The notes beneath the pieces were generated by a model that worked only from the letters and a program-made list of their open reading frames with translations, made no database searches and was not told the DNA's origin. 45,755 nt of DNA from a virus, in IMG/VR virus record IMGVR_UViG_3300037357_000065, positions 1-45,755 of that record. The stretch is one strand, 5' to 3'. Made by a program: the position numbers and the translations under genes. Each line of letters opens with the position of its first letter. Position 1 is the stretch's first letter. This document shows, one piece after another, positions 8,984 to 16,879 of the stretch.

Positions 8984-9655
8984 TTACCGAAGTGGGTTGC
9001 CATCTTCAGCGAGGGTGCCATCATCGCCCGTGGTATCGGTATCGTTGTAACTGACGATGGTGGAATCGTAGTGATATTCAAGTGAAGCAATACGCCCGAC
9101 ACCCGTTGTCGTCCCGGCATAGGCGATTTCGACCGCAATCACATTGTCGCGCAGCAATCCATTGCTGCTCAAATTGATCTCAACGACCTGGTACGTTGTG
9201 CTGAGGGCGGCGTTTGCCGTATTAAACGGAAGGGTCGCCGTCACCGCGGAACCCGCGGAATTTGCCGCGGTCTTTCCTGGAAGCAAGATCGTCGGCGTTC
9301 CGGTAAGCGTGATGCCGGAATCGGCATTCGCCAGGGCAACCAGGACGCGAATAATGAAGTGATCGCTTGCCTCATCATAATCGCGCGGGATAGGGATAGA
9401 GAGGATGGCGGCGTTTGTGTCGCTAGCAGTCGTCACAAGTTCGGGTACGCCATTGACTGTGATAATAGTCGTGCCGCTTATTAGCGTGACATCACCAAAG
9501 CCAATATATTTATCAACCTGGATTCCACCATCCGCGGCTGACGCGGTACCGGTAACGGTGTTAACGCCCGAACCAGAATACTCATTTGAGGCGCCATTGT
9601 CACCTGTAACAAGTTGCTTAATCATGTACAGGAAATTATTCGGGGAGAAGTGCAT
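8984..9655 (-). CDS. Hypothetical structural protein
   Basis: A 223-residue protein with AAGGATT before the ATG. It begins MHFSPNNFLYMIKQ and continues as Gly/Thr/Ala-rich sequence with beta-strand patterning (for example DVTLISGTTIITVNGVPE). The C-terminus is acidic. It sits between the head-tail adaptor and the nozzle genes, so a connector or virion surface role is likely, but no family is recognised. Confidence 0.7.
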   Translation of the reverse strand: MHFSPNNFLYMIKQLVTGDNGASNEYSGSGVNTVTGTASAADGGIQVDKYIGFGDVTLISGTTIITVNGVPELVTTASDTNAAILSIPIPRDYDEASDHFIIRVLVALANADSGITLTGTPTILLPGKTAANSAGSAVTATLPFNTANAALSTTYQVVEINLSSNGLLRDNVIAVEIAYAGTTTGVGRIASLEYHYDSTIVSYNDTDTTGDDGTLAEDGNPLR

Positions 9656-9670
9656 AGCGGAATCCTTAAA

Positions 9671-11020
9671 TTACGATGTTCCAAACACTGGTACGGTCGG
9701 GCGTTGGTACCAATAATCACGGAAGGCCCGGATCGCCGGGGTCTTGCTTGTAGCCGCGGTCGGGTTGCCAAAATACCCCAGGCACTTCGGCACGGCGCGA
9801 CCATCTACCAATTTACTTTGCGGGAGGGCGGTGGTCTTGTAATAAGTCCAATCCGGCCCATCCATTGAATCATCAACTTCTTTTTCGCACAGCGCGTAGC
9901 ACGCGGCCTTGATTGCCTCATCGTGTCCGAAGGGCGCTGGCGGGGTATCGTACAAATTCACCAGATCATTGAAGTGAAGTGTATACGGAAATATCACCGA
10001 TAGGAATTCACTGCTAATCCGCCACGTCATCAATTCCCAGCGTTGCCGCGGTGGGATATATCCAATGAAGGAATATGTCGGTGTCGGAATCAACCGAACC
10101 GCCGCCTCATATGGCGTGCCGGATTCAATGTTATAGTTTTGCCGACGCTGCCGGATCGAGAACTCATCAATCCACCGCAGAATCATCCCGCGGTTGGTAT
10201 TGGCGATGAACGAAATCGGGCCGGTGTATTGCCCCCCGAAGTCGGCCGGTAAAGTATAATCGCCGGTCGCCACCATGCCGAAGCCGATGGCGTAGTTACT
10301 CGATGTGTTCAACTGCCCAAACTGCTGAATCAGTGCGGGAATCTGCTCGGTCGTAACCGCCGTGCCGGCTGGAAATGCCCCGCCCGGCACTTGAGGGGTT
10401 TGTGTCGGCACCACACTGGCCGGCGTGGCGATGATGTTCACCGTGTACGGGCCGAGGTATTGAACGATGGTGAATTGAGTCCCAAGTTGGGAAGATAGCG
10501 GAAACTCATCGACGGTCAAATTTAGGCCCGGTGTATTCGCGGGCGGGTTCCCGCCAATCCAGATCGGCCGAAGTTCCATTGATGCAAGAAAGGTCGGCGC
10601 CACATAAGGCACCTGCCCCAACGGCGGTGGCGGTGGAGGGGGAGGCGGACTGGTAAGGGTAAGGGTAGTGAGACCGGCGAACGGACCCGTGGAATTGTAA
10701 ACCGCCGATACATTCGTCGCGTTTGTTGGATCGAACGCAATCTGAGGCCAGAGGTCTACCTGCGCAATTCGGTTCAGCCATTTCCATCCATTCGGTTCGG
10801 GGCCATCATTGATGAACATCCGAATCGCGTCGTTAACAATGTCCTGGCAAAGCGCGAGATCAGCCGGATCATTAGGGACGCTCGGCACGCCCGTGCCGTC
10901 AGCGCCGTAATATGCGAGTCCCAACTTCTTCGATACCTTTATCAGCAAATCCTCATTCATCAGAGCCGAGGTCGGCTCCGTGATCGGGAAGTTCGGATAA
11001 TTAGAGGTTATCTGGGACAT
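9671..11020 (-). CDS. Head-tail adaptor (tail tubular protein A-like)
   Basis: A 449-residue protein. The N-terminal segment DIVNDAIRMFINDGPEPNGW followed by KWLNR (about residues 62-87), and a C-terminal LHFNDLVNLYDTPPAPFGHDE-type helix pair with AIKAACYALCEKEVDDS, match the pattern of podovirus adaptor proteins that bind below the portal and receive the nozzle. A (Pro)9 stretch at about residue 130 separates the N-terminal helices from an inserted beta region. Position between capsid and nozzle genes supports the call. No Shine-Dalgarno is evident; a structured hairpin with CTTCTTTTATAA lies immediately upstream of the ATG. Confidence 0.75.
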   Translation of the reverse strand: MSQITSNYPNFPITEPTSALMNEDLLIKVSKKLGLAYYGADGTGVPSVPNDPADLALCQDIVNDAIRMFINDGPEPNGWKWLNRIAQVDLWPQIAFDPTNATNVSAVYNSTGPFAGLTTLTLTSPPPPPPPPPLGQVPYVAPTFLASMELRPIWIGGNPPANTPGLNLTVDEFPLSSQLGTQFTIVQYLGPYTVNIIATPASVVPTQTPQVPGGAFPAGTAVTTEQIPALIQQFGQLNTSSNYAIGFGMVATGDYTLPADFGGQYTGPISFIANTNRGMILRWIDEFSIRQRRQNYNIESGTPYEAAVRLIPTPTYSFIGYIPPRQRWELMTWRISSEFLSVIFPYTLHFNDLVNLYDTPPAPFGHDEAIKAACYALCEKEVDDSMDGPDWTYYKTTALPQSKLVDGRAVPKCLGYFGNPTAATSKTPAIRAFRDYWYQRPTVPVFGTS

Positions 11021-11031
11021 TTATAAAAGAA

Positions 11032-11092
11032 GGGAGTTGGGTATGCACATCGCTATAAAACCCAGGGTTAGCGGTTGCTCTACCCAACTCCC
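11032..11092 (-). terminator. Long hairpin with U-rich tail before adaptor gene
   Basis: Perfect 12-bp arms (11032-11043 and 11081-11092) enclose a 37-nt region with its own small stem (CGCTA/TAGCG on the minus strand). The minus-strand copy is followed by CTTCTTTTATAA and then the adaptor ATG. It may be an intrinsic terminator, attenuator or processing site that lowers tail-gene expression relative to capsid genes. The loop contains GGTAGAGC, a tRNA D-arm-like string, but no T-arm, so it is not a tRNA. Confidence 0.6.
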
Positions 11093-11117
11093 TTGGAAGG
11101 GAAAGAGAAAAATGCAT

Positions 11118-12089
11118 TTAGTTGATCTTCGCCGCCGTGCGGAAGAAATCAATATCGAGAACGGGCGCTGCCGTGGTTGCAGTCGTCATCGACACAATGC
11201 CGCCATAATCGCTGGTCTGATCCCAAGTGCTATCGACCACATACTTCGCCACCTGATAACCATTGACAAACCAACGCGCCGTATAGGTGTCAAAGTTCAC
11301 GCCAAGTTTGACGAATCCAGCCGAGCCGGTGTTAATCCCAGTCTGGCCGGTTGTGCCCGTCACGACCAGAAGTCCGGGAGGAGTCGGGGGTGTATAGAAT
11401 GGGTTGCCCGGATCGGGATTGTTGGCGTTGGCCGTCAGAACATTAAGCAGCACGGTATTGAGTGTGCCCTTGCTGTTGCCGTAACTTGGTATGGTCGTCG
11501 AGACGTTCGGCGCAACTGCGGTGCCTTGATTGAGGTACACGGCATCAAAGTTGGCCGGCAGATCACCATGCAGCCAGAATCCAAAGCAGCTTGTTGCCGC
11601 CTGGGCGCCAAGACTATTACTGGCGCGTGTGGCCGAGGCCGCGGCGACAATGCCGCCGTTTACGGCGGTCGTGGTCGGCACAAGACCTTGCGTGTTAGCC
11701 ACGCCCACGAAAATACCCTTGGCAGTTGTCACATCGCTAACGGCCAGGGATGCCTCGAACCAAATTCGACCCGTGCCACCGGAGGCGATGGGGCCGAGAG
11801 GCCGGGTGTAAATCTGCGTGAACGCTTGGGCGGTGCCGGCGACAGTCGCCGACAGAACGTGGTCAAACGTACCAGCCTGAACGAAACTCTGCGTCAGGCC
11901 GCCGAGACCAGGGGTACCGGAGTTAGGAAGACCCGGCAAACTTGCAACATCGTAAAAATGCTGCGTTTGAAAATAACCGTTACCTTCGTCCTGTAACTCG
12001 TAGGCGAGGCAGTCCGCCCACACGCCGTCCGAAGGGGACTGCGGCAGATTGGGGTTCGTCTGCGCATATCGTGCAATTCCATAAGCCAT
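11118..12089 (-). CDS. Capsid-proximal beta-rich protein (possible decoration/head fibre)
   Basis: A 323-residue protein with a GAGGA Shine-Dalgarno, placed directly after the major capsid gene. It is rich in Thr, Ala, Gly and Asn with long beta-patterned stretches: FVGVANTQGLVPTT, CFGFWLHGDLP, GFVKLGVNFD, YTARWFVNGYQVAKYVV, ending VLDIDFFRTAAKIN. The WFVNGYQV segment resembles lectin-type beta sandwiches of phage capsid decoration or head-fibre proteins. There is no enzyme motif. Role is inferred from its location and fold pattern. Confidence 0.7.
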   Translation of the reverse strand: MAYGIARYAQTNPNLPQSPSDGVWADCLAYELQDEGNGYFQTQHFYDVASLPGLPNSGTPGLGGLTQSFVQAGTFDHVLSATVAGTAQAFTQIYTRPLGPIASGGTGRIWFEASLAVSDVTTAKGIFVGVANTQGLVPTTTAVNGGIVAAASATRASNSLGAQAATSCFGFWLHGDLPANFDAVYLNQGTAVAPNVSTTIPSYGNSKGTLNTVLLNVLTANANNPDPGNPFYTPPTPPGLLVVTGTTGQTGINTGSAGFVKLGVNFDTYTARWFVNGYQVAKYVVDSTWDQTSDYGGIVSMTTATTAAPVLDIDFFRTAAKIN

Positions 12090-12124
12090 ATCAAAATCCT
12101 CAAATCAGAGTAGAAGTCAAGAAC

Positions 12125-12141
12125 GCCATAACTCCTATGGC
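12125..12141 (-). terminator. Small hairpin after major capsid gene
   Basis: A 6-bp stem (gccata / tatggc) with a 5-nt loop between the capsid stop and the next gene; on the minus strand it is followed by GTTCTT. It is a weak terminator-like element that could let capsid mRNA end in excess of downstream genes. Confidence 0.35.
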
Positions 12142-13260
12142 TTAGGTGGTCGGGATGACATTGTGAAGGACAAAACCCGCCGTGCGCCGGTTCGTCACAA
12201 GGTTATTGTGCGAACCGTCAAGAAACACGGTGAAGGTCGTGTGCTGGCCGCGGTCAACCATCGGCTTGCTTTCCTCCATCCAATACCCTTCCTGAACGAT
12301 GGGTTGGAACTTGGACCAATCAATGCAGTAGATGGGGTTCGGCGTGAACGCCTCGCCGCCGCCGGCCGTGACCGTGAAACCGTCAAGTTGCGGAATGTAC
12401 ACAACGGGCATCTTGTTGAAATAAACGCAGCCCTCAAAATTGTGCAGCATCTTGCCGGCCAAATCCTCCGGCTGGTTGTCGTCATCACGCTTGTCGGCCA
12501 AATCTTCAAGTTCCGTCACCACATCGTCTGCGGCGTAGAGCTTGATTTTCTTGCCAACGGCGTCATCGCCGGGGGTCTTGACGAACGGAGCGGGCTTAAA
12601 GCGCGTGCGGCGCACGGCGCTGCGAAGTTTGCGCAGGAGCGCATTGTCGATGCGGTTGTACACATCGGCGTAGTTCGCCCACTTCGGTTCAGCGCTGGCA
12701 TCAATGCCGGCGCAGACCGTGCCAGTCGTGCCGTTCTGATAACGGATGGTCGTGGCGTTGAATCCGCCGACCGTGGCGCCATTGGCCAGGAAGTTGATAT
12801 AATACGGCACACCATACGGATACAATGTGTCGGTGGAACTTGTCGGCGTCATCCAGCCGCGTTCCTCGATCAGCTCGGCCAAATCCCACATGCGCTCCAC
12901 GCGCCGGGATTCAAGCAAGTTGATGAACCCCTTCGAGGAGTTCTTATTGCGAAGGATTTCGACCACATCCCAGGAATAATCGGTACCGATCTGGGTCCAG
13001 GGCACGTTGATAACAAATTGGCTCTGGTCAACGGTAGGCTGGTCAGTATCGTACAGCCGTCGATAGCGCGCGCGACCATGACGGTCAAGAATTGCGTTGC
13101 GCTGGATTGAAGTGCCGCCATCGACTTCTCGGCGGGATTCCTCGTAAATCTGACAGAATTCGTAGTGTTGGCTGTCCCACATCACTTCAAACTGCCCTTT
13201 GGGCAGGTCTCGGAGAGTGGTCGCCAGAAGATCAGCTAATTGACTTGCATCGACGCCCAT
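12142..13260 (-). CDS. Major capsid protein
   Basis: A 372-residue protein directly downstream of the acidic scaffold gene, with an AAGGA Shine-Dalgarno. The layout is that of podovirus-type HK97-fold capsid proteins: an N-terminal helix (ASQLADLLATTLRDLP), a SIQRNAILDRHGRARYRRLYDTD segment, a WDLAELIEERGW helix, a YADVYNRIDNALLRKLRSAVRRTRF helix with FKPAP turn, and a C-terminal GYWMEESKPMVDRGQHTTFTVFLD beta stretch. Length, gene order (portal, scaffold, capsid) and its own promoter two genes upstream support the assignment. The region ADKRDDDNQPED is a charged loop likely exposed on the capsid. Confidence 0.85.
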   Translation of the reverse strand: MGVDASQLADLLATTLRDLPKGQFEVMWDSQHYEFCQIYEESRREVDGGTSIQRNAILDRHGRARYRRLYDTDQPTVDQSQFVINVPWTQIGTDYSWDVVEILRNKNSSKGFINLLESRRVERMWDLAELIEERGWMTPTSSTDTLYPYGVPYYINFLANGATVGGFNATTIRYQNGTTGTVCAGIDASAEPKWANYADVYNRIDNALLRKLRSAVRRTRFKPAPFVKTPGDDAVGKKIKLYAADDVVTELEDLADKRDDDNQPEDLAGKMLHNFEGCVYFNKMPVVYIPQLDGFTVTAGGGEAFTPNPIYCIDWSKFQPIVQEGYWMEESKPMVDRGQHTTFTVFLDGSHNNLVTNRRTAGFVLHNVIPTT

Positions 13261-13278
13261 GAGAGGTTCCTTGAATCG

Positions 13279-14352
13279 TTAAGACGTAAACACTCGCTTC
13301 ATCCTTGAGGCGACGTTCTTTTCGAGTTCGTCCCGGTTCTTCGCCGGCTTTTCTCCGCCAGGGTTCGCGCCCCGGCCGGATGGTTTTACGGAAAGTCCTT
13401 TATTCCGTTTTTGCAACTCACCGCGGATTTCCTCACGCGCGGCGCTGTTCTTGAACTTCGCGCTGATGGCGTCATGCGCCATCGTCAACGCTTCTTCAAC
13501 CGGCAACGTACGGCCCTGGAACGCGGCGCCGGCACAAAGCGCGTCGGCATATTCCAAAACCTGCCTGCGCGTCTCAATCTGCGCCTCAGGGAGTTTATTC
13601 ACAGGGCCATCCCCGTAGAACTCCTTGAATGGCTTCAACTCGACGCCGGCGAAAAATCCCTCGACTTGCTTGCCGAGTGTATCATTCGCCGCCTGATCGG
13701 TGCGCTTCTGCGCGGCCGTCACTTGGGGAAGAACCGCGTTAATGCGGTCGATCACACCATTTACCGGTCCGACGAGAACATTCAGGAGTTCGTCGTCACC
13801 ATACTTCTTTCGCAATTCCTCCATGTCGAGCTTTGCGAGCGCGCCTTGGGGGATTGCGGCGGGTGCTGCGGGCTGGGCGACCGGTCCGGTTTTGCCGGCC
13901 TTTGCCTGCCAGCCGAGTTCCGCCATCTTGGCGATCTCAGCATTACGAGTCTCATGCACCTTACGGGCGAAGGTCAGAAAACCCGTGCCCTGAGACTTGA
14001 ACGCCGATTTGATCTCATCATCAGACCACTCGGCGGCTTTCAAAGATCGAACGTATGCAGCCGGAAGGGTTGGGGCGCCATCAGCCGCAGCTTCGGTACT
14101 AGGTTCCTCTTTGGTTTCAGATGGCGCCTCATCCTCTTTCGGGGGCGCCTCATTTCGTTCATGCCGGGCCCCTTTACCGGCCGGCTTGTCTGGCGTGCCT
14201 TCAATGACGCCAGTTGACTCATCTTCCTTGTCAACCGTTCCCATTATCGACGCAAATTGATCGTCGATCCTGGATGCCAGGGCTGATTTGTCCTCAGTGG
14301 ACATCTTGGCTTTATTCGACAACACTCTCGTATCGTCAATATTCTCCGCCAT
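13279..14352 (-). CDS. Capsid scaffolding protein
   Basis: A 357-residue, highly charged, mostly helical protein just before the major capsid gene. Residues 40-95 are Glu/Lys/Pro-rich and disordered-looking. LPAAYVRSLKAAEWSDDEIK and GFLTFARKVHETRNAEIAKMAELG helices follow. The C-terminus is basic (MKRVFTS with several Lys/Arg before it), as in scaffolds whose C-terminal basic helix binds the capsid protein. GGAG precedes the ATG, and a strong minus-strand promoter with TATAAT lies 50-80 bases upstream. No protease gene was seen, so scaffold release rather than cleavage is inferred. Confidence 0.8.
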   Translation of the reverse strand: MAENIDDTRVLSNKAKMSTEDKSALASRIDDQFASIMGTVDKEDESTGVIEGTPDKPAGKGARHERNEAPPKEDEAPSETKEEPSTEAAADGAPTLPAAYVRSLKAAEWSDDEIKSAFKSQGTGFLTFARKVHETRNAEIAKMAELGWQAKAGKTGPVAQPAAPAAIPQGALAKLDMEELRKKYGDDELLNVLVGPVNGVIDRINAVLPQVTAAQKRTDQAANDTLGKQVEGFFAGVELKPFKEFYGDGPVNKLPEAQIETRRQVLEYADALCAGAAFQGRTLPVEEALTMAHDAISAKFKNSAAREEIRGELQKRNKGLSVKPSGRGANPGGEKPAKNRDELEKNVASRMKRVFTS

Positions 14353-14404
14353 CGCGCTCTCCGTTGCCTGCTATGCAGGGGCAAGTTCTAGGTGCTACAG
14401 GTAT

Positions 14405-14433
14405 ATTATACCACATAAACCGGATAAAGCCAA
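14405..14433 (-). promoter_or_regulatory. Late promoter for scaffold and capsid genes
   Basis: On the minus strand TTGGCT (14433-14428) is separated by exactly 17 bases from a consensus TATAAT (14410-14405). The -10 is embedded in a 13-bp palindrome GGTATAATATACC (14400-14412), which could be an operator. It gives an independent transcript for the two most abundant assembly proteins. Confidence 0.75.
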
Positions 14434-14772
14434 CTAATTTCGCTCAGAAAATCCCGCCGCGGCCAGGGCTTGCATCTTGCCTTTGCGGTTCTTTGCTATC
14501 GGCACCCCATACATGGGGTTGCTCTGGTCGTCCGAGATTTCGATATCAGGACATTGCTGTTGAAATTTCCTGACTTCCTCCGGCGTATCCGCGGCGATAC
14601 TGAACATTTCAATCGGCTTGTGGAAGTTTTGCAAGTCGGTGTGAACGTGGGATATCTGCTTCTGGTAGTGAGCGCCCTTGCACTTCGGGCATACCGTCAG
14701 TACGGTCGCCATCGTATGAAGTTCGGTGTCTTCGTGATTGCAGTCGCCGCATTTGTATTCATACAACGGCAT
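14434..14772 (-). CDS. FmdB-type zinc ribbon protein
   Basis: A 112-residue protein starting MPLYEYKCGDC, the signature opening of the FmdB/CxxC zinc-ribbon family. Cys8 and Cys11 pair with a second knuckle at Cys28/Cys31 (CPKC), forming a four-Cys zinc site. The C-terminal part (FQQQCPDIEISDDQSNPMYG) is not part of the ribbon. Such small proteins are common in phage late regions, but their job is unknown; nucleic-acid or protein binding is plausible. It overlaps the preceding small gene by 14 bases and lies before the late promoter of the scaffold gene. Confidence 0.75.
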   Translation of the reverse strand: MPLYEYKCGDCNHEDTELHTMATVLTVCPKCKGAHYQKQISHVHTDLQNFHKPIEMFSIAADTPEEVRKFQQQCPDIEISDDQSNPMYGVPIAKNRKGKMQALAAAGFSERN

Positions 14773-14980
14773 TGCGCCCCCAGGTGAAATTGGGTGTGAA
14801 GCGGATCAGACGGTTCGGCACTTCCCAGACTTGGCCGCTCGCATCGAATACAACTGTCCATCGCCGGTCAAGGTCATGCTGGGTGTCAATGAAGATCGCC
14901 ATGCCACGGCCGGTCGGGCCTTTCCAGTCCGCCGCCGGCATCACTGTAACTTCCCGCGGCGTGTTCAACTCCAAAACCAT
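14759..14980 (-). CDS. Small hypothetical late protein
   Basis: A 73-residue protein. I chose the ATG at 14978-14980 because GGAGG lies 5 bases before it and it starts 2 bases after the preceding gene ends; longer in-frame starts would overlap that gene entirely. It has a beta-rich pattern (VLELNTPREVTVMPAADW, WTVVFDASGQVWEVPNRLIRF) suggesting a small SH3-like barrel. Function unknown. It overlaps the zinc-ribbon gene by 14 bases. Confidence 0.6.
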   Translation of the reverse strand: MVLELNTPREVTVMPAADWKGPTGRGMAIFIDTQHDLDRRWTVVFDASGQVWEVPNRLIRFTPNFTWGRNAVV

Positions 14981-14981
14981 G

Positions 14982-15236
14982 TTAACCTCCATATCCAGAT
15001 TTGCGAAGGTGCCCCATCTGGCCGGCATGATGTTCCGAACTATCGGGGTGGGCATTTCCGCTGGTATGCAGATGTTCCAGCGTCTTCGCCAGATTCGCCC
15101 GACGCCCTTCAACTCCACCATGCGCCGCAGCGGCGTCAAGTTTCTTGGCCGGGATTTTTTCGCCGGCTGGAACGTGAAGTTCTTTATGTAATGCGCCAGG
15201 ATGCTTAATGGCGCCTGCTATCCAGTTCTTTGCCAT
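14982..15236 (-). CDS. Small conserved phage protein (KIPAKKL type)
   Basis: An 84-residue basic protein beginning MAKNWIAGAIKHPGALHKEL and containing GEKIPAKKLDAAA, a pattern I recognise from many small phage morphogenesis-region proteins of unknown function. Its C-terminus (AHPDSSEHHAGQMGHLRKSGYGG) is matched in the next gene upstream (AHPDSSSHSKASHGHLRRAGHRG), so the two small proteins share a His-rich tail. Function unknown; a nucleic-acid or virion association is possible. Confidence 0.65.
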   Translation of the reverse strand: MAKNWIAGAIKHPGALHKELHVPAGEKIPAKKLDAAAAHGGVEGRRANLAKTLEHLHTSGNAHPDSSEHHAGQMGHLRKSGYGG

Positions 15237-15238
15237 AA

Positions 15239-15436
15239 TTAAATACCTCTATGTCCGGCCCGGCGCAGATGCCCGTGCGAGGCCTTAGAATGCGATGACG
15301 AATCGGGATGCGCGCCGCCGCCCTTCACATGTTCAGGCAGCGATTTGATTGACGGCGTTTTCGCGGCCCACTCCTTCGCCATCTGCGGATGTTGGGAGTA
15401 CATGAATCGGGCTTGTGCTTTCGATTGAAACGGCAT
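15239..15436 (-). CDS. Small conserved phage protein overlapping the glycosyltransferase gene
   Basis: A 65-residue protein; ATG at 15434-15436 is preceded by AAGGA. It starts MPFQSKAQARFMYSQHPQMAKEWAAKTP and continues SLPEHV, a pattern common in small phage head-region proteins (MPF-SKAQ-RF-Y-P-A-W). It overlaps the 3' end of the glycosyltransferase gene by 104 bases in another frame. The His-rich tail AHPDSSSHSKASHGHLRRAG is shared with its downstream neighbour. Function unknown. Confidence 0.6.
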   Translation of the reverse strand: MPFQSKAQARFMYSQHPQMAKEWAAKTPSIKSLPEHVKGGGAHPDSSSHSKASHGHLRRAGHRGI

Positions 15437-16505
15437 TGGATGGTCCTTGCAGAAGTCGGTCAATATCATCGGCCCAGCGGTCGATGGTAAATTTCTCTTT
15501 CACCAATTCTCGGTTATACCATCCCATTGATTCGCGTCCGGCAATGGATTCATTCGCGCAATGACGGATGGCGGAAGCTAATAATTGCGGAGAATCAACA
15601 GGAAATAGATAGCCGCGTACTCCACAATACATCAATTCACAGAGTCCACCAACATTAGCAAAAATTACGGGTTTGCCGGCCTCCATCGCTTCCAGCGCCA
15701 CAAGGTTAATCAGATCATCGCGCGAGGGAACAATGACCAGATCGCATTCATCAATGGCGCGTTGCTTTGTCGCTTCGTTGACGCGGCCAACCCAACTGAC
15801 TCGTGAAGCGCCAGTCTTGATCTCGCCGAGTTCCTTGTAGAATGTCGGTTCGGCGTAGCTGCCGATGAAATTCAATTGGTACTTGGGATTGTCCAGAATC
15901 TTCATTGCCTTCAACGCGATGTCATGCCCTTTGCGGCGCTGGATAGACCCCAGTAGTAATATCCGGAAGTCGTCATGACGCGATGCGGGGGGTAGCTGAT
16001 CTCGTATGACGATTCCGGGTGCAGAAATATCAATGGGTTGGTTTCGGAAGGGTTGGTAGAGTCTACGGGAGTACTCACAGTCTGTGAAGACGGCACTGGC
16101 TCCGTTAAAGGCGCGCTCGACAACGCGGGATGTATGACTGGTTCCCCGATCGGCGGCTTGGAGGTTACGAAGTTGTTCAACCCATTCTGGTGTTTCATGG
16201 ATACCCCAAACGCAACGGACCCCCATATCGGCAGCAGCGGCGACGGATCGGATCGTCACTAAGGTATTCGCCAACAGGGCATCGGCGCCATATAGTGCCG
16301 ACCGGGCGATTGTTTCCTCGCCTAGAATGCCAGTCACAACCTGGCATGGAATGCCGATGTCATTATACCAATCAATTAAAGGGCCAACTGATGGTGAGAT
16401 GACATGAATTTTCCACTTTTCACGCAGTTTTTCAACAAGGTGGAAAAGACCGATTGGTGCCCCAGATTCATTTAAATCATGGGTGATTACCTCTAAAGTC
16501 TTCAT
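15333..16505 (-). CDS. Glycosyltransferase, family 4-like (GT-B)
   Basis: A 390-residue GT-B glycosyltransferase. The ATG at 16503-16505 was chosen because AAGGAG precedes it by 7 bases; a longer start adds 12 basic residues. The N-terminal half has a Gly/Ala-rich SGAPIGLFHLVEKL segment. The C-terminal half shows ILLLGSIQRRKGHDIALKAM, then VSWVGRV, and the donor-site motif RDDLINLVALEAMEAGKPVI, where the usual EX7E reads DX7E. Such enzymes move a sugar from an NDP donor. Lying between portal and scaffold genes it could glycosylate capsid proteins, DNA, or host surface sugars; the sequence does not say which. Its last 35 codons overlap the next gene. Confidence 0.85.
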   Translation of the reverse strand: MKTLEVITHDLNESGAPIGLFHLVEKLREKWKIHVISPSVGPLIDWYNDIGIPCQVVTGILGEETIARSALYGADALLANTLVTIRSVAAAADMGVRCVWGIHETPEWVEQLRNLQAADRGTSHTSRVVERAFNGASAVFTDCEYSRRLYQPFRNQPIDISAPGIVIRDQLPPASRHDDFRILLLGSIQRRKGHDIALKAMKILDNPKYQLNFIGSYAEPTFYKELGEIKTGASRVSWVGRVNEATKQRAIDECDLVIVPSRDDLINLVALEAMEAGKPVIFANVGGLCELMYCGVRGYLFPVDSPQLLASAIRHCANESIAGRESMGWYNRELVKEKFTIDRWADDIDRLLQGPSNAVSIESTSPIHVLPTSADGEGVGRENAVNQIAA

Positions 16506-16547
16506 TTCTGTTCTCCTTCTTGTGTCAGGAATACGACGCACTATTTC

Positions 16548-16877
16548 TTAGGCCTGCATATATGGGCCTTCGTCCTGAGCGCCCGATCCGCCGTTCCATT
16601 TCGACATCTTAGCGCCGTCCTTACCCGCAGCGTTGGAATCCGGTTCATCCTGATCCTTCGGGTAGAAGGTCTCCTGCATCTTCTTGCCGACCTTGGCTTC
16701 GAGTGCCTTGCGCGATTGTTTGTGGGCCGCATTCACCGCATCCTTCTTTTTTGATAGATGGGCGTGCGCTTTGGCATGGCGGTCAGGATCGCTCTTGATT
16801 TCCTCCGCCTTCTGCAAGGCGTCAGCATCAGAAGCAGCAGCAGTATCGTCAGGATCATAGGGATCATTTTTCGGCAT
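16548..16877 (-). CDS. Hypothetical charged helical protein after portal
   Basis: A 109-residue protein with AGGAG before its ATG, directly after the portal gene. It is rich in Asp, Lys, Ala and His, with a long amphipathic helix (KAHAHLSKKKDAVNAAHKQSRKALEAKVGKKMQ, positions about 36-68; only the type matters). It has no cysteines and no known motif. It may be a small assembly cofactor, inferred from position. Confidence 0.6.
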   Translation of the reverse strand: MPKNDPYDPDDTAAASDADALQKAEEIKSDPDRHAKAHAHLSKKKDAVNAAHKQSRKALEAKVGKKMQETFYPKDQDEPDSNAAGKDGAKMSKWNGGSGAQDEGPYMQA

Positions 16878-16879
16878 AA

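Noticed and set aside
11032-11092. Possible tRNA on the minus strand (contains GGTAGAGC)
   Set aside because: It has only a D-arm-like string; there is no T-arm or anticodon stem and the 12-bp outer arms are longer than an acceptor stem.
14981-15139. Longer start for the small gene at 14759-14980
   Set aside because: It would overlap the neighbouring conserved small gene along most of its extension, while the internal ATG has a strong GGAGG at ideal spacing.
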